From Patulibacter americanus DSM 16676 (lineage in GTDB: Bacteria > Actinomycetota > Thermoleophilia > Solirubrobacterales > Solirubrobacteraceae): a stretch of 64,000 nucleotides of DNA. Shown one piece after another: positions 49,617 to 58,598 of this stretch (the first letter of the stretch is position 1; each line of letters begins with the position of its first letter). Location of the stretch: positions 1-64,000 of the forward strand of contig NZ_ATUD01000012.1 in NCBI RefSeq assembly GCF_000420025.1, in the 5' to 3' direction. The notes beneath the pieces are model-generated. The model had not been told where the DNA came from. It was given only the letters and a program-made list of their open reading frames with translations, and ran no database searches. The translations under genes and the position numbers were made by a program.

Positions 49617-49634
49617 GGGCGCCGGCCGGCGCCC
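49617..49634. terminator. Palindrome between convergent cupin and yccF genes
   Basis: GGGCGCCGGCCGGCGCCC is a perfect 18-bp palindrome without a free loop, inside a longer GC-rich stretch. A possible bidirectional terminator; evidence is limited to symmetry and position. Confidence 0.45.
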
Positions 49635-49697
49635 GGGACGAGCCGGCGAGCCGCCGACCGGACCGCCCGGGCGGGCGAGAACGCCGCCTGGGTGGCG

Positions 49698-50102
49698 CTA
49701 GAACGCCACCCCGGCCGTGTCCTCCGCAGACCCGATCGGCACGACCCGGCTGCCGAGCGGCACGAGGCTGACCGGGATCAGCTTGAAGTTGGCGATCCCG
49801 AACGGGATGCCGATGATCGTCAGGCACAGCGCCACGCCGGTGATCAGGTGCCCGAGCGCGAGCCACCAGCCGGCCAGCAGGATCCACAGCACGTTGCCGA
49901 CGCCGGATGCGACCCCCGCGCCCCGGGCGGGGACGAGGGTGCGGCCGAACGGCCACAGGCAGAACCCGGCGATCCGGAACGCCGCGAGGCTGAAGGGGAT
50001 CGTGACGATCGGGATCAGCAGCAGCAGGCCCGCGGCGACGTACCCGACGGCCATCCAGAACCCCGCGAGGACGAGCCAGAGGACGTTGAGTACGAGGCGC
50101 AT
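49698..50102 (-). CDS. yccF: YccF family membrane protein
   Basis: 134 residues. The protein is an internal duplication: VLNVLWLVLAGFWMAVGYVA with FSLAAFRIAGFCLWPFGR in the first half, then VGNVLWILLAGWWLALGHLI with FGIANFKLIPVSLVPLGSR in the second. This double YccF (DUF307) repeat and the four membrane segments are diagnostic. Function unknown. TACGCT lies 6 nt before the ATG. Confidence 0.9.
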   Translation of the reverse strand: MRLVLNVLWLVLAGFWMAVGYVAAGLLLLIPIVTIPFSLAAFRIAGFCLWPFGRTLVPARGAGVASGVGNVLWILLAGWWLALGHLITGVALCLTIIGIPFGIANFKLIPVSLVPLGSRVVPIGSAEDTAGVAF

Positions 50103-50192
50103 GGGACCAGCGTACGCTGCGCGGGCCGGAGTCGATCGGCCGCCGGTCCATGCGCGTTGACGGCGTTCATCGTCGGGGCGACACTCCGCGGC

Positions 50193-51023
50193 ATGTCCAC
50201 CCCGCCCGTCCGCCGCGGCCGCGTGCTGCGCCATCTCAACCCCGCCACCGTCATGAGCGCCACCGCGTTGTTCGTCGCTCTCGGAGGCACGAGCTACGCC
50301 GCGATCACCCTGCCGGCGAAGTCCGTCGGGCCCCGGGAGCTGCGCTCCGGGGCCGTGAGCGCACCGAAGCTCAGGACCGGGGCCGTGACGTCGGCCAAGG
50401 TGCGGGACGGCAGCCTGCGCGCGCGCGACTTCCGCGCCGGGGAGCTGCCCGAACCGGATCGCGGCGCGACCGGATCGCAGGGTCCGGCCGGCCCCGCCGG
50501 CGCGACGGGACCGCGCGGCGCCGACGGCCCCGCGGGCCCGAGCGGACGCGCCGGTGACCCCGGGCCGGCCGGCCCACGGGGCGAGGCGGGACCGGCCGGC
50601 GAGCCGGGCGCGCCGGGGCCCCGCGGCGAGGCCGGCGCCACGGGTGCGCGCGGACCCGTCGGGCCCTCGGCATCGGCGGGCCGGTCGGTCGTCAGCGGGA
50701 CCACCACGCAGCCCGGTGAGGTGACCACGGTCGTGACGGAGGTCCTCGACGTCCCGGACGGCGCCGCCGCGATGACGATCGCGGCGAACGTCCTGGTGGC
50801 GACGAACCAGGGGGCGGCGCGCTCCGAGTGCCGGGTGGCGGTGGACGGGCAGCCCCTGGGGTCGGAGGTCGTCGTCACGCACGAGGACCTCGAGGTGGCA
50901 CAGCTCTCCACGGACCGCCGCGTCGCCGTCGCGCCCGGCGAGCACGCTGTCGCGGTTCGGTGCTCGTCGAACCGCGCGTCGAACTTCGGCCGGGGCGAGA
51001 TCGTGCTCACCGCCACGGGATGA
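50193..51023 (+). CDS. Collagen-like repeat surface protein
   Basis: 276 residues. A short N-terminal hydrophobic segment (VMSATALFVALGGTSYAAIT) is followed by a repeat region of the type LPAKSVGPRELRSGAVSAPKL with beta-helix-like periodicity, then about 75 residues of Gly-X-Y collagen-like sequence (about 92-165), and a C-terminal beta-rich domain with two cysteines (SECRVAV and AVRCSSN). The architecture is common for predicted cell-surface proteins in Thermoleophilia. Probably exposed on the cell surface. Confidence 0.82.
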   Translation: MSTPPVRRGRVLRHLNPATVMSATALFVALGGTSYAAITLPAKSVGPRELRSGAVSAPKLRTGAVTSAKVRDGSLRARDFRAGELPEPDRGATGSQGPAGPAGATGPRGADGPAGPSGRAGDPGPAGPRGEAGPAGEPGAPGPRGEAGATGARGPVGPSASAGRSVVSGTTTQPGEVTTVVTEVLDVPDGAAAMTIAANVLVATNQGAARSECRVAVDGQPLGSEVVVTHEDLEVAQLSTDRRVAVAPGEHAVAVRCSSNRASNFGRGEIVLTATG

Positions 51024-51029
51024 GCGCCC

Positions 51030-51986
51030 TCAGAGCACCGGCGCCTTCGGCAGGCACGGAGCCGTCCGCTGGGCCTCGGGCTCCAGGCCGTTGCGCACGA
51101 GGCCGGCGGTGCGCGGGCCGTAGCTCATGCTCAGGTGGTCGCTCAGGTCGATCGGGCAGCCGTCCTGGATCGTGACGTTCCGGACGGTCGCGCCCGGCCC
51201 GGCGGTGAGGAAGGTCGACCGGTACGGGGTGGTCACCTGGTCGTACCGCGTGGCGATCACGGTGTAGTCGACGCCAGGGACCGTGTCGCCGCCCGCGTTG
51301 AGGGTCTGCAGGAAGCTCGAGCCCCGGATCTGCTGGGTGGCGGCGGTGCCGAGCAGCGGCTCGGACGCGCCGAGCAGGCCGAAGGTCTGCGCGAACGTCG
51401 CGATCCCCGACAGCGTCGTGCCGTGGTGCGTTGCGCCGAGCGTGACGAGACGCTTGACGACGTTCTGCGCCGGATCCGCCGGGTTGGCGCCGCCGTTGAA
51501 CCGTAGGTACTGCCGGGCGAGCAGGCCGCCCTGGGAGTGGCCGACGATGTCGACCTGTGCCGCCCCGGTCCAGCCGCGGACCTGCGTGACGTAGCTCGCG
51601 AGCTCGGCGGCCGAGTCACGAATGTCGCCCGTGCCCTTCAGCGACGGCAGGTACGACGCGGGGCTGCGGGCGTCGTCGCCGTAGTTCAGTGCGAAGACGC
51701 AGTAGCCGGCGCTCTTCAGCCGCGGGCCGAGCGAGGCCCAGTTGTCGTAGCGGTTCTCCCACGTGCCGTGGACGAGCACGACGGGCCGCGGACGCGCCGC
51801 GGTCGGCTTGCACGTCGGGTCGTTCGCACCCGGCGTGTCGAGCTCGGGCGCGACGAGCGAGGTGGCGAACGCGGCGGCGAAGCTCTCCGTCCGCGGGCCG
51901 GTGGCGGCCTGCGCCGCCCCGGCTGAGCCGGCGGTGATCGAGCCGGCGATGGCGACGGCGAGGACGGTCCGGCGGACTGACGGCAT
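51030..51986 (-). CDS. Secreted lipase/esterase, alpha/beta hydrolase
   Basis: 318 residues. A Sec signal peptide (VLAVAIAGSITAGSAGAAQA) is followed by an alpha/beta-hydrolase fold: the oxyanion strand PVVLVHGTWENRYDNW, nucleophile Ser in VDIVGHSQGGLLARQYL, and the C-terminal LSDHLSMSYG region likely holding the catalytic His. Cysteine spacing (DPTCKP, GYCVFAL, DGCPID, APCLPK) suggests two disulfides. It resembles actinobacterial EstA/LipA-type secreted lipases. Converges with the collagen-like protein gene, leaving only 6 bp between the stops. Confidence 0.9.
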   Translation of the reverse strand: MPSVRRTVLAVAIAGSITAGSAGAAQAATGPRTESFAAAFATSLVAPELDTPGANDPTCKPTAARPRPVVLVHGTWENRYDNWASLGPRLKSAGYCVFALNYGDDARSPASYLPSLKGTGDIRDSAAELASYVTQVRGWTGAAQVDIVGHSQGGLLARQYLRFNGGANPADPAQNVVKRLVTLGATHHGTTLSGIATFAQTFGLLGASEPLLGTAATQQIRGSSFLQTLNAGGDTVPGVDYTVIATRYDQVTTPYRSTFLTAGPGATVRNVTIQDGCPIDLSDHLSMSYGPRTAGLVRNGLEPEAQRTAPCLPKAPVL

Positions 51987-52218
51987 GGGGACTCCTTGGG
52001 CGGCGGGCCGGGAGCCGCGACGGCGTCGACCCTGGGGCGGGGTGGGCGCGCCGGACAGGCCGGTGCACACGTGTGAGCCTACCGCGACCGTGTGATGCCG
52101 GTCACGGTCCGGCGGGGTGAGTGTTCGGTTCGCGCCCGCCCGGTCCGCCCCCAACCCCGCCCGTGGTCGCCCTCCCGGTCCGCGCACCGCCCCGCTGGCC
52201 CCGCCCGGCCGTTCCGCG

Positions 52219-52956
52219 TCAGCGCCGCGCGTGGTGCACCGACTCGATGTTGTTGCCGTCGGGGTCGAGGACGAAGGCTCCGTAGTAGCCCGGGTGGTAC
52301 TCGGGGCGCTCGCCGGGCGCACCCTCGTCGCGGTATCCCGCGCCGGTCAACGCGGCGTGGAACGCGCGCACCGTCGCCTCGTCCGGCGCTGCGAACGCCA
52401 GGTGGAGGTGGCGGGTCGGCTCGCCCGCGACCACGGAGAACGTGCCGCCGCCCGGGCCGGCGCGGTCGAAGGACGCGCGCTCCGGGGCGTCGTGGACGAG
52501 CGCGTAGCCGGCATGGAGGGCGACGGCGGCGTAGAAGTTGCGGGCGGCCGCGACGTCGGCGACGCGGATCCAGAGGTGGTCGACGTGCCCGTCGGTGCGC
52601 TGCCCGTCGCGGTGGACGGCCTCGACGCTGTTGCCGTCGGGGTCGCGGAGGAACGCGCCGTAGTAGGTGGGGCTGTACTCCGGCCGCGGGCCGGGGGCGC
52701 CGTCGTCGGGATGCCCGGCCGCCGTGCCCGCGCGCCAGAACGCGTCGACCGCCTCGCGGCTCGGCGCCGCGAACGCTACGTGCAGCCCTGTGGTGACGGG
52801 CCGCTCCGCGGTCGCGTCGGCGAGCGAGAAGTCCTCCCACTCCGCGTAGTCGTCGCCACCCGTCGGCGGGGCGAAGCCGAGCGTCTGCAGCACCGTCGCG
52901 TAGAAGCGCTCCGACGTCGCCCGGTCGGCGACGCGCAGGGTCACGTGGTCGAACAT
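52219..52956 (-). CDS. Double-domain VOC (glyoxalase/dioxygenase fold) protein
   Basis: 245 residues with two VOC modules. Both halves end in nearly the same sequence: DDGAPGPRPEYSPTYYGAFL and DEGAPGERPEYHPGYYGAFV, each followed by DPDGN and VH, so the gene arose by internal duplication. DHVTLRVADRATSERFYATV opens the first half, and VDHLWIRVADVAAARNFYAA opens the second. The histidine and Glu metal ligands appear present in both. Substrate unknown; resistance or lyase roles are common in the superfamily. Confidence 0.85.
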   Translation of the reverse strand: MFDHVTLRVADRATSERFYATVLQTLGFAPPTGGDDYAEWEDFSLADATAERPVTTGLHVAFAAPSREAVDAFWRAGTAAGHPDDGAPGPRPEYSPTYYGAFLRDPDGNSVEAVHRDGQRTDGHVDHLWIRVADVAAARNFYAAVALHAGYALVHDAPERASFDRAGPGGGTFSVVAGEPTRHLHLAFAAPDEATVRAFHAALTGAGYRDEGAPGERPEYHPGYYGAFVLDPDGNNIESVHHARR

Positions 52957-53104
52957 GGCGGCGAGTGTGCCAGGGGCGGGGGACGGCTCCGGGGCGCTCC
53001 CCGTCCGCCGTGGGACGCGTACCGGTGGACAGCGTGCACGTCCCGCGGCATGCTCAGGGCACCGCGGCCCGCCGGGTCGCCCACCCGACCCGCCGGAGCC
53101 CCCC

Positions 53105-53503
53105 GTGATCAAGATCTCCATCACCAGCGTCCTCGTCGCCGACCAGGAGCGCGCGCTCGACTTCTACACGCGCGTCCTGGGGTTCGAGAAGCGCGAGGAC
53201 GTGCCGCTCGGCGAGGGGTTCCGGTGGCTCACCGTCGCCTCGCCCGCCGGGCCGCACGGCGTCGAGCTCCTGCTCGAGCCCAACGCGCTGCCGATCGCCC
53301 AGGAGTTCCAGCGGGGCCTCTACGACCAGAAGATACCCCTGACGAACTTCTCCTCCGACGACGTCCAGGCCGACTACGAGCGGATGGTCGCCGCAGGCGT
53401 CGAGTTCCGTGGCGAGCCGATCAAGACCGGCCCCGTCATCGGGGCGATCTTCGACGACACCTGCGGCAACTGGATCGGCCTGACGCAGTTCGTGGGGGAG
53501 TAG
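53105..53503 (+). CDS. VOC family protein
   Basis: 132 residues, one VOC unit. IKISITSVLVADQERALDFY and TRVLGFEKREDVPLGEG open it; FSSDDVQADYERMVAAGVEF and FDDTCGNWIGLTQF close it. The single-domain form would act as a dimer. The GTG start gives the family-standard N-terminus. Divergent from the double-domain VOC gene. Confidence 0.87.
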   Translation: MIKISITSVLVADQERALDFYTRVLGFEKREDVPLGEGFRWLTVASPAGPHGVELLLEPNALPIAQEFQRGLYDQKIPLTNFSSDDVQADYERMVAAGVEFRGEPIKTGPVIGAIFDDTCGNWIGLTQFVGE

Positions 53504-53529
53504 CCGCCCGCCCCGTCCCCGGGGCGGGG

Positions 53530-53739
53530 TCAGCGCCCCTCTTGCCGTGCGCGCTCGTCGTGCGCACGCATGATGGAGGTGACGTCCTCCGGTTTGAGCT
53601 CGGGGACACCGCTGCGGGCGGTGCGCTCGGTCGTGTCGCTCGGCGTGCCGTCGGCCTCCTCGAGGTCGCGCTGGGCCTCGCGGATGCGGTCGAGAGCGTC
53701 GTCGGGGCGGGGCGGTTCGGGACGGTCTTCGGGGGCCAT
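53530..53739 (-). CDS. Small hydrophilic hypothetical protein
   Basis: 69 residues, very charged and probably disordered with short helices: DDALDRIREAQRDLEEADGT and ELKPEDVTSIMRAHDERARQ. No recognised family. The ATG at 53739 is the first plausible start. It lies just downstream of the VOC gene on the opposite strand. Support is codon pattern only. Confidence 0.5.
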   Translation of the reverse strand: MAPEDRPEPPRPDDALDRIREAQRDLEEADGTPSDTTERTARSGVPELKPEDVTSIMRAHDERARQEGR

Positions 53740-53827
53740 GCCCGCCGGGTGCCCGTCCGGCGGCCGGGCCAACCGTGGCGGCGCTGCGGACTGGCCGTCC
53801 GGCGCGGTCCCGACCCCCCCCGTGGGC

Positions 53828-54235
53828 CTATCCCGGCATCGGCACGTTCTGCAGCCGCACACGCCCCTGAGCGACGAGCTTGCCGTCCTCGCGGGTCACG
53901 TCGCACTGCCACAGCTGACCCGTCCGCCCCTGGTGGATCGGCCACGCGCGGACGTCGAGCCGACCGGTCTTGTGCGCCCGCACGAAGTCGGTGTGGTTCG
54001 ACAGCCCCACGGCGAACATGCCCTGGTCGGCGACGGCGGTCGACGCGCCGATGCTGCACGCGCTCTCGACCGCCGTGGCGTAGAGCCCGCCGTGGACGAC
54101 GCCCCAGGGCGTGTGATGCGACGCGTCCGCGTCGATGTGGCCGGTCACCTCGGTGGCCGAGGCGGCGTCGACCTGCAGGCCGGCGGCCTGCAGGAACGGG
54201 CCGCCGGCGTCGAGGGAGAGGTCGGGCTCGGGCAT
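53828..54235 (-). CDS. PaaI-family hotdog thioesterase
   Basis: 135 residues. Hotdog-fold acyl-CoA thioesterase of the 4HBT/PaaI type: HHTPWGVVHGGLYATAVESA carries the typical HGG motif and active-site acidic residue, and VGLSNHTDFVRAHKTGRLDV is the central strand pair, where PaaI enzymes have N-x-x-F. Probably hydrolyses aromatic or short-chain acyl-CoA. Start at the ATG giving the usual length. Confidence 0.88.
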   Translation of the reverse strand: MPEPDLSLDAGGPFLQAAGLQVDAASATEVTGHIDADASHHTPWGVVHGGLYATAVESACSIGASTAVADQGMFAVGLSNHTDFVRAHKTGRLDVRAWPIHQGRTGQLWQCDVTREDGKLVAQGRVRLQNVPMPG

Positions 54236-54480
54236 GGTCGGTCCTTCGGGTTCGGGTGCGCGGGCGTGGCGACGGAAACAGCGGGTCCGGTCACCGAACC
54301 CACCGTCCAGCGGGACCATACGCGTCCGGCGCGGGGGAGGATCCCGGATCACCCGCCTCCGACGGCGGTGATCCGGAACCCTGGGCGAGTGCGAGCCCGC
54401 CACGCGCCCCGGGGTTCCGCATCGCCTGTGCCCTGCGGGTGCGATCCGGACCTCCGCGTCCGACGGTCCCGCCTCGGCCC

Positions 54481-55344
54481 TCAGGCCCAGACGGGCACGC
54501 CCCCGACAGCGCCCTCGGCGTCCGTCCACGCGGCGCTCTCACGCTGCTCTTCGACGTGCGCGAGCCGCTCGCGCAGCGCCTTCTCGATCATCACGGTCGC
54601 GTCGCTGCCCATGATCAGGCGCACCGGCGCCTCCGGGGCGTCGGCGGCGGCGATCATCGCCGTGGCCATGCGTGCGGGGTCGCCGGGGCGGCCCTCGTCG
54701 TCGAGTGCCTTGACCTGCTCGCGCATGTCGTCGGCCGGGGTGCCCGCGTAGGCCTCCATCGCCGGGGCGAAGGCGGCCGAGCCGTCCGCGAACGGGGTGC
54801 GGGCGCTGCCGGGCTCGACGACGGTCACGCCGATCCCGAAGGGCGCGAGCTCGCCGCGCAGGGCCTCGGTGAACCCGACCATCGCGAACTTCGTGGCGTT
54901 GTAGAGCGCGAGGCCCGGGAACGCGTGGTGCCCGCCGAGGCTGGCGACCTGCAGGATGCGGCCACCGCCCTGCGCGCGCAGGTGGGGGATGGCGGCGCGG
55001 ATGACGTGGATCGAGCCGAGGACGTTCGTGTCGAGCTGCCGCTCGATCTGCTCCTCCGTCATCTCTTCGACGGCGCCGAAGAGCCCGTAGCCGGCGTTCG
55101 AGACGACGGCGTCGACGCGGCCGAGGGCGGCCCAGGCCGCGTCGACGGTCTCGCGGACCGCGGCGGTGTCGGTGACGTCGAGCCGCGCGACCCACAGGCG
55201 GTCGCCGTACTGGGCCTTGAGGTCGTCGAGCCGCTCGGGGCGGCGCAGGGTCGCCGCGACGCGGTCGCCGCGCTGCAGGAGCTGCTCGGTCATGTGGCGG
55301 CCGAAGCCGCTGGAGGTGCCGGTGATGAACCAGGTAGAAGCCAT
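54481..55344 (-). CDS. Short-chain dehydrogenase/reductase
   Basis: 287 residues. The cofactor motif is WFITGTSSGFGRHMTEQLL, then AATLRRPERLDDL (NADP-type basic residues), SNAGYGLFGAVEEMTEEQ, VASLGG for the Ser region and YNATKFAMVGFTEAL for Tyr-x-x-x-Lys. This type is frequently found next to a divergent XRE regulator, as here. Substrate unknown. A 155-bp gap to the regulator gene leaves room for shared control sites. Confidence 0.92.
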   Translation of the reverse strand: MASTWFITGTSSGFGRHMTEQLLQRGDRVAATLRRPERLDDLKAQYGDRLWVARLDVTDTAAVRETVDAAWAALGRVDAVVSNAGYGLFGAVEEMTEEQIERQLDTNVLGSIHVIRAAIPHLRAQGGGRILQVASLGGHHAFPGLALYNATKFAMVGFTEALRGELAPFGIGVTVVEPGSARTPFADGSAAFAPAMEAYAGTPADDMREQVKALDDEGRPGDPARMATAMIAAADAPEAPVRLIMGSDATVMIEKALRERLAHVEEQRESAAWTDAEGAVGGVPVWA

Positions 55345-55499
55345 GGGACGATCCTGCGCCGCGGCCGTCGTCCGCACCAGATGTCGCTCGTGCCTGGGGT
55401 ACGCGAGGGCCACCTTCGACGACCAGGGCGGTCGGGCGGGTACCTGGGTGGCCGCGTCAGGGCCACCTTGCGTGTCGGCCCCGGCGGTACCGTGACCCC

Positions 55500-56366
55500 A
55501 TGGATCGTGCGAAGCGCCTCGGAGAGTTCCTGCGGGCCCGCCGCGAGCAGGTGACCCCCGACGACGTTGGCCTGCCGACCGACGTACGCCGCCGCGTGCC
55601 GGGCCTGCGCCGCGAGGAGCTGGCGATGCTCGCCGGCGTCTCGGCCGACTACTACGTGCGGCTGGAGCAGGGCCGCGACCACCGGCCGTCAGAGCAGGTC
55701 CTCGACGCCCTGGCCCGCGTGCTCCAGCTGAGCGACGACGCGACGGCGCACCTCTACGAGCTCGCGCGCCCCGCACCGCCGACCCACCGTCCGCACGCCG
55801 ACGAGGCCGCGGTCCCGCACGCCACCCAGCAGCTCATCGACGGCTGGCCGACGACGCCGGCGGTCGTGCAGAGCCGCCACCTCGACGTCCTCGCCTCGAA
55901 CGCGATCGCCCGCGCCCTGTCCCCGTGTTACGAGCCGGGCACGAACCTGCTGCGCGCGCTGTTCCTCGAGGACGACGCCCGGGCCATGCACGGCGACGAC
56001 CTGGACCGCATCCTCGCCGACGCGGTCGCCGCCTTCCGCTCCTGGGTGGGCGCCGAGGTCGACGACCCGGACCTGCAAGCCCTCGTCGGCGAGCTGTCCC
56101 TGAAGTCCGAGCAGTTCCGCGAGCTGTGGGCCCGCCACGACGTGCGCGGAACGATGACGGGCGAGAAGCGCTTCGACCACCCCACCGTCGGCACGTTCCG
56201 CCTGAGCTACCAGGTCATGGCGCTTCCGGGCACCGACGGCGCGATGCTCTGCGTCATGCACGCCGAGGCCGGCGGCCGGGACGAGCAGGCGCTGGCGCTG
56301 CTGGGGACACTGGCGGCCGACGGGGCGGGGGCGGAGCGGGAGCGGCCCGCGGAGACGCCGCGGTAG
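55500..56366 (+). CDS. XRE family regulator with MmyB-like sensor domain
   Basis: 288 residues. The N-terminal helix-turn-helix (about 1-80) contains RKRLGEFLRARREQV-like start, VPGLRREELAMLAGVSADYY and VRLEQGRDHRPSEQVLDALA. The C-terminal MmyB-like ligand-binding domain (about 105-270) includes WPTTPAVVQSRHLDVLASNA, LSLKSEQFRELWARHDVRG and VGTFRLSYQVMALPG. It probably represses the divergent SDR gene. TACCGT lies 6 nt before the start. Confidence 0.93.
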   Translation: MDRAKRLGEFLRARREQVTPDDVGLPTDVRRRVPGLRREELAMLAGVSADYYVRLEQGRDHRPSEQVLDALARVLQLSDDATAHLYELARPAPPTHRPHADEAAVPHATQQLIDGWPTTPAVVQSRHLDVLASNAIARALSPCYEPGTNLLRALFLEDDARAMHGDDLDRILADAVAAFRSWVGAEVDDPDLQALVGELSLKSEQFRELWARHDVRGTMTGEKRFDHPTVGTFRLSYQVMALPGTDGAMLCVMHAEAGGRDEQALALLGTLAADGAGAERERPAETPR

Positions 56367-56370
56367 GACG

Positions 56371-56637
56371 TCAGGCCTGCTCCCGACGCCGCAGCACGAA
56401 CCCGGTGGCCATCACGACCCACCCGAGGGCGAGGCAGACGGCCTGAACGCCGACGCTGTCCAGCACGACCCGGATCGGGAATCCCGAGAGCGTCAGCACC
56501 GCACCCGCCAACACGGTGCGCTGGGCCCGTGTATGGCGACGGGCTCCGGGAATCACCCGCACGAGCATCAAGGCGAGAACGATGACGCAGATCGCAGACG
56601 CGACGGCGAATGGGGCTGCGGAGATCGAGGCGAGCAC
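56371..56637 (-). CDS. Small membrane protein of unknown function
   Basis: 88 residues with two or three hydrophobic segments (AAPFAVASAICVIVLALMLV, VLAGAVLTLSGFPIRVV, AVCLALGWVVMATGFVL). GTG start. It follows the lipoprotein gene by 7 bp on the same strand, so the two are probably co-transcribed. No family recognised. Confidence 0.65.
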   Translation of the reverse strand: MLASISAAPFAVASAICVIVLALMLVRVIPGARRHTRAQRTVLAGAVLTLSGFPIRVVLDSVGVQAVCLALGWVVMATGFVLRRREQA

Positions 56638-56644
56638 GGCGCGG

Positions 56645-57265
56645 TCAGCGGAAGCGGTAGAGCGCGACCGTCGTCTGCGGGTCGGCCGAGTAGGAGGCCT
56701 TGGTGCTCCCGCGCGCCTCGGGTGCGACCGCGAGTCGGCACGACTGCACCGATTCAGGCGCGGTCCGGCCCTTCGGGAGCGTCAGGAAGTCCTCTGTCGA
56801 GATGCGGTGGCCGACCGGGGTCACCGCTCGCGGCCCGGTCGTCTGCACGGTGACCCCCTGCGACGGCACGTCATCCGTCTTGCACGCGAGTTGGAGGCCC
56901 GTCGTCCGCGCGAGCCGCTTGCGCAGCGCCACGGTCGCCGTCGGCATGACCTGGATCGTCGCGCGCAGCCGGCGGTCGTCACCGTCCTTGGCGGGCCGCA
57001 TCCACAGGCGTAGGCCGTGGTTGCGGTGCTCGAGCACGACGCCTCGCTCCGCCGCATCGCTGGACACGGCGGGAAGGGCAGGGGGGCGCGCCGCGGTCGT
57101 GGCGGTCGACGGCCGGGTCCGCGCGTCGGGGCGGGCGTCGTCCGCGTCGCCACAGCCCGCGAGGGCCACGCCGGCCAGGGCGCCGGCGGCGACGAGGAGC
57201 GCGGCGCTTGGGAGGCGGGGTCCCCGGCAGGACGAACGCACGGGGGAGGGAGGGACTGGTGACAT
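56645..57265 (-). CDS. Putative lipoprotein of unknown function
   Basis: 206 residues. A signal peptide with lipobox (LLVAAGALAGVALAGC, Cys near residue 38) is followed by an Ala/Thr/Pro-rich linker and a mature domain with beta character (GVVLEHRNHGLRLWMRPAKD, ATIQVMPTATVALRKRL). Two cysteines (QLACKTD, VQSCRLA) may form a disulfide. Upstream of and near-contiguous with the small membrane protein gene. Confidence 0.72.
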   Translation of the reverse strand: MSPVPPSPVRSSCRGPRLPSAALLVAAGALAGVALAGCGDADDARPDARTRPSTATTAARPPALPAVSSDAAERGVVLEHRNHGLRLWMRPAKDGDDRRLRATIQVMPTATVALRKRLARTTGLQLACKTDDVPSQGVTVQTTGPRAVTPVGHRISTEDFLTLPKGRTAPESVQSCRLAVAPEARGSTKASYSADPQTTVALYRFR

Positions 57266-57372
57266 CGCGAGCTGCTCCGGGGGACGGGGGACGCCGACCG
57301 GGGCCGGCGGGACGCCGTGATCCTACGACGCAGGCTGACCTCGCCGTCCGCGACCGCTGGCAGGATCGCCGC

Positions 57373-58476
57373 ATGCCGGCCGACGAGATCGACCCCCGCG
57401 CCCTGAACCGGGCGACGCTCGCCCGCCAGATGCTCCTGCGCCGCGAATCGGTCTCGGCGGTTGACGCGATCGAACGCCTGGGCGGCATGCAGGCGCAGGA
57501 CCCTGCGCCGCCCTTCGTCGGCCTCTGGACCCGGCTCGAAAGGTTCGACCCGGACGAGCTACGCCGCGCGCTGGCCGACGCCGAGGTCGTGCGCGCGACG
57601 CTGCTGCGCGGCACGCTCCACCTCTTCTCCCGCCGCGACTACCTGCGCTACCGGGCCACCCTCCAGAGCATGCTGCTGGCCGCCGCATCGAGCAACCTGC
57701 GGGGCCAGCTCGATGGCCTCGACGTCGACGCGACGCTGGCCGTGACGCGCGAGCTGCTGGAGGAGGGGCCGCGCACCCAGTCCGAGCTACGCGCGCTGCT
57801 GCACGAGCGGTTCCCGGAGGCCAACGACCGCGCGCTGGGGCTCATCGCCCGCTGCGGGGCGCCGATGGTGATGCGCCCCGTCGACCACCCGTGGTCGTTC
57901 CCGCGCGACAGCGCCTTCGTCCTGGCCTCCCAGATGCTGGGCGCGGAACCCGACGCGGAGGAGCGCCCGGAGGAGCTGATCCGCCGCTGCCTGGCCGCGT
58001 TCGGCCCGGCGTCGGCGACGGACGTCCGCACGTGGTGCGGCCTGCCGGGCATCGCCGAGGCCTTGGAGGCGATGCGCGACGAGCTGGTCATCTTCCGCCT
58101 CGGCCGCCGCGAGCTCTTCGACCTGCCCGACGCCCCGCGCCCCGGCCCGGACGCCGAGGCCCCCGTCCGCTACCTCCCCGAGTTCGACAACCTGCTGCTC
58201 TCCCACGCCGACCGCACCCGCGTCATCGCGGACGAGCACCGCCCCTTCGTCTTCTCGAAGAACCTGCGGGTGAAGGCGACCTTCCTCGTCGACGGGCGGG
58301 TGGCCGGGACGTGGTCGGTGAAGCGCAGCCGGAAGGTGGCGACGCTGACAATGGTGCCGTTCGGGAAGCTCGCGAAAGGGACGCTGCGGGAGCTGGTGCG
58401 GGAGGGGGAGCCGCTCGCGCGGTTGGCCGAGCCGGCGGCCGACGACGCGGACGTGGTGGTGGGTGAGACCCCCTGA
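57373..58476 (+). CDS. AlkZ-like winged-helix protein (HTH_42 family)
   Basis: 367 residues. The family (winged helix DNA-binding domain-containing, HTH_42) includes AlkZ and YcaQ DNA glycosylases that unhook interstrand crosslinks. Seen: LNRATLARQMLLRRESVSAV, then IERLGGMQAQDP with the Q-A-Q arrangement used as catalytic motif in AlkZ, LLRGTLHLFSRRDYLRYR, and the C-terminal YLPEFDNLLLSHADRTRVI with VKATFLVDGRVAGTWS. Whether it is a crosslink glycosylase or only a relative needs assay. The ATG at 57373 gives the standard N-terminus. Confidence 0.85.
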   Translation: MPADEIDPRALNRATLARQMLLRRESVSAVDAIERLGGMQAQDPAPPFVGLWTRLERFDPDELRRALADAEVVRATLLRGTLHLFSRRDYLRYRATLQSMLLAAASSNLRGQLDGLDVDATLAVTRELLEEGPRTQSELRALLHERFPEANDRALGLIARCGAPMVMRPVDHPWSFPRDSAFVLASQMLGAEPDAEERPEELIRRCLAAFGPASATDVRTWCGLPGIAEALEAMRDELVIFRLGRRELFDLPDAPRPGPDAEAPVRYLPEFDNLLLSHADRTRVIADEHRPFVFSKNLRVKATFLVDGRVAGTWSVKRSRKVATLTMVPFGKLAKGTLRELVREGEPLARLAEPAADDADVVVGETP

Positions 58477-58598
58477 ACGCCCCCGTACCTGCTGCCGGTT
58501 CCGGCGCCCCCTTGCGGTTGCCGTAGCGTCAACTTCTACCGTCGTCGACGGGCCGGAATCCCCCGGCCCGATGGAACGCGAGGCGGGGAGGGAACAGC

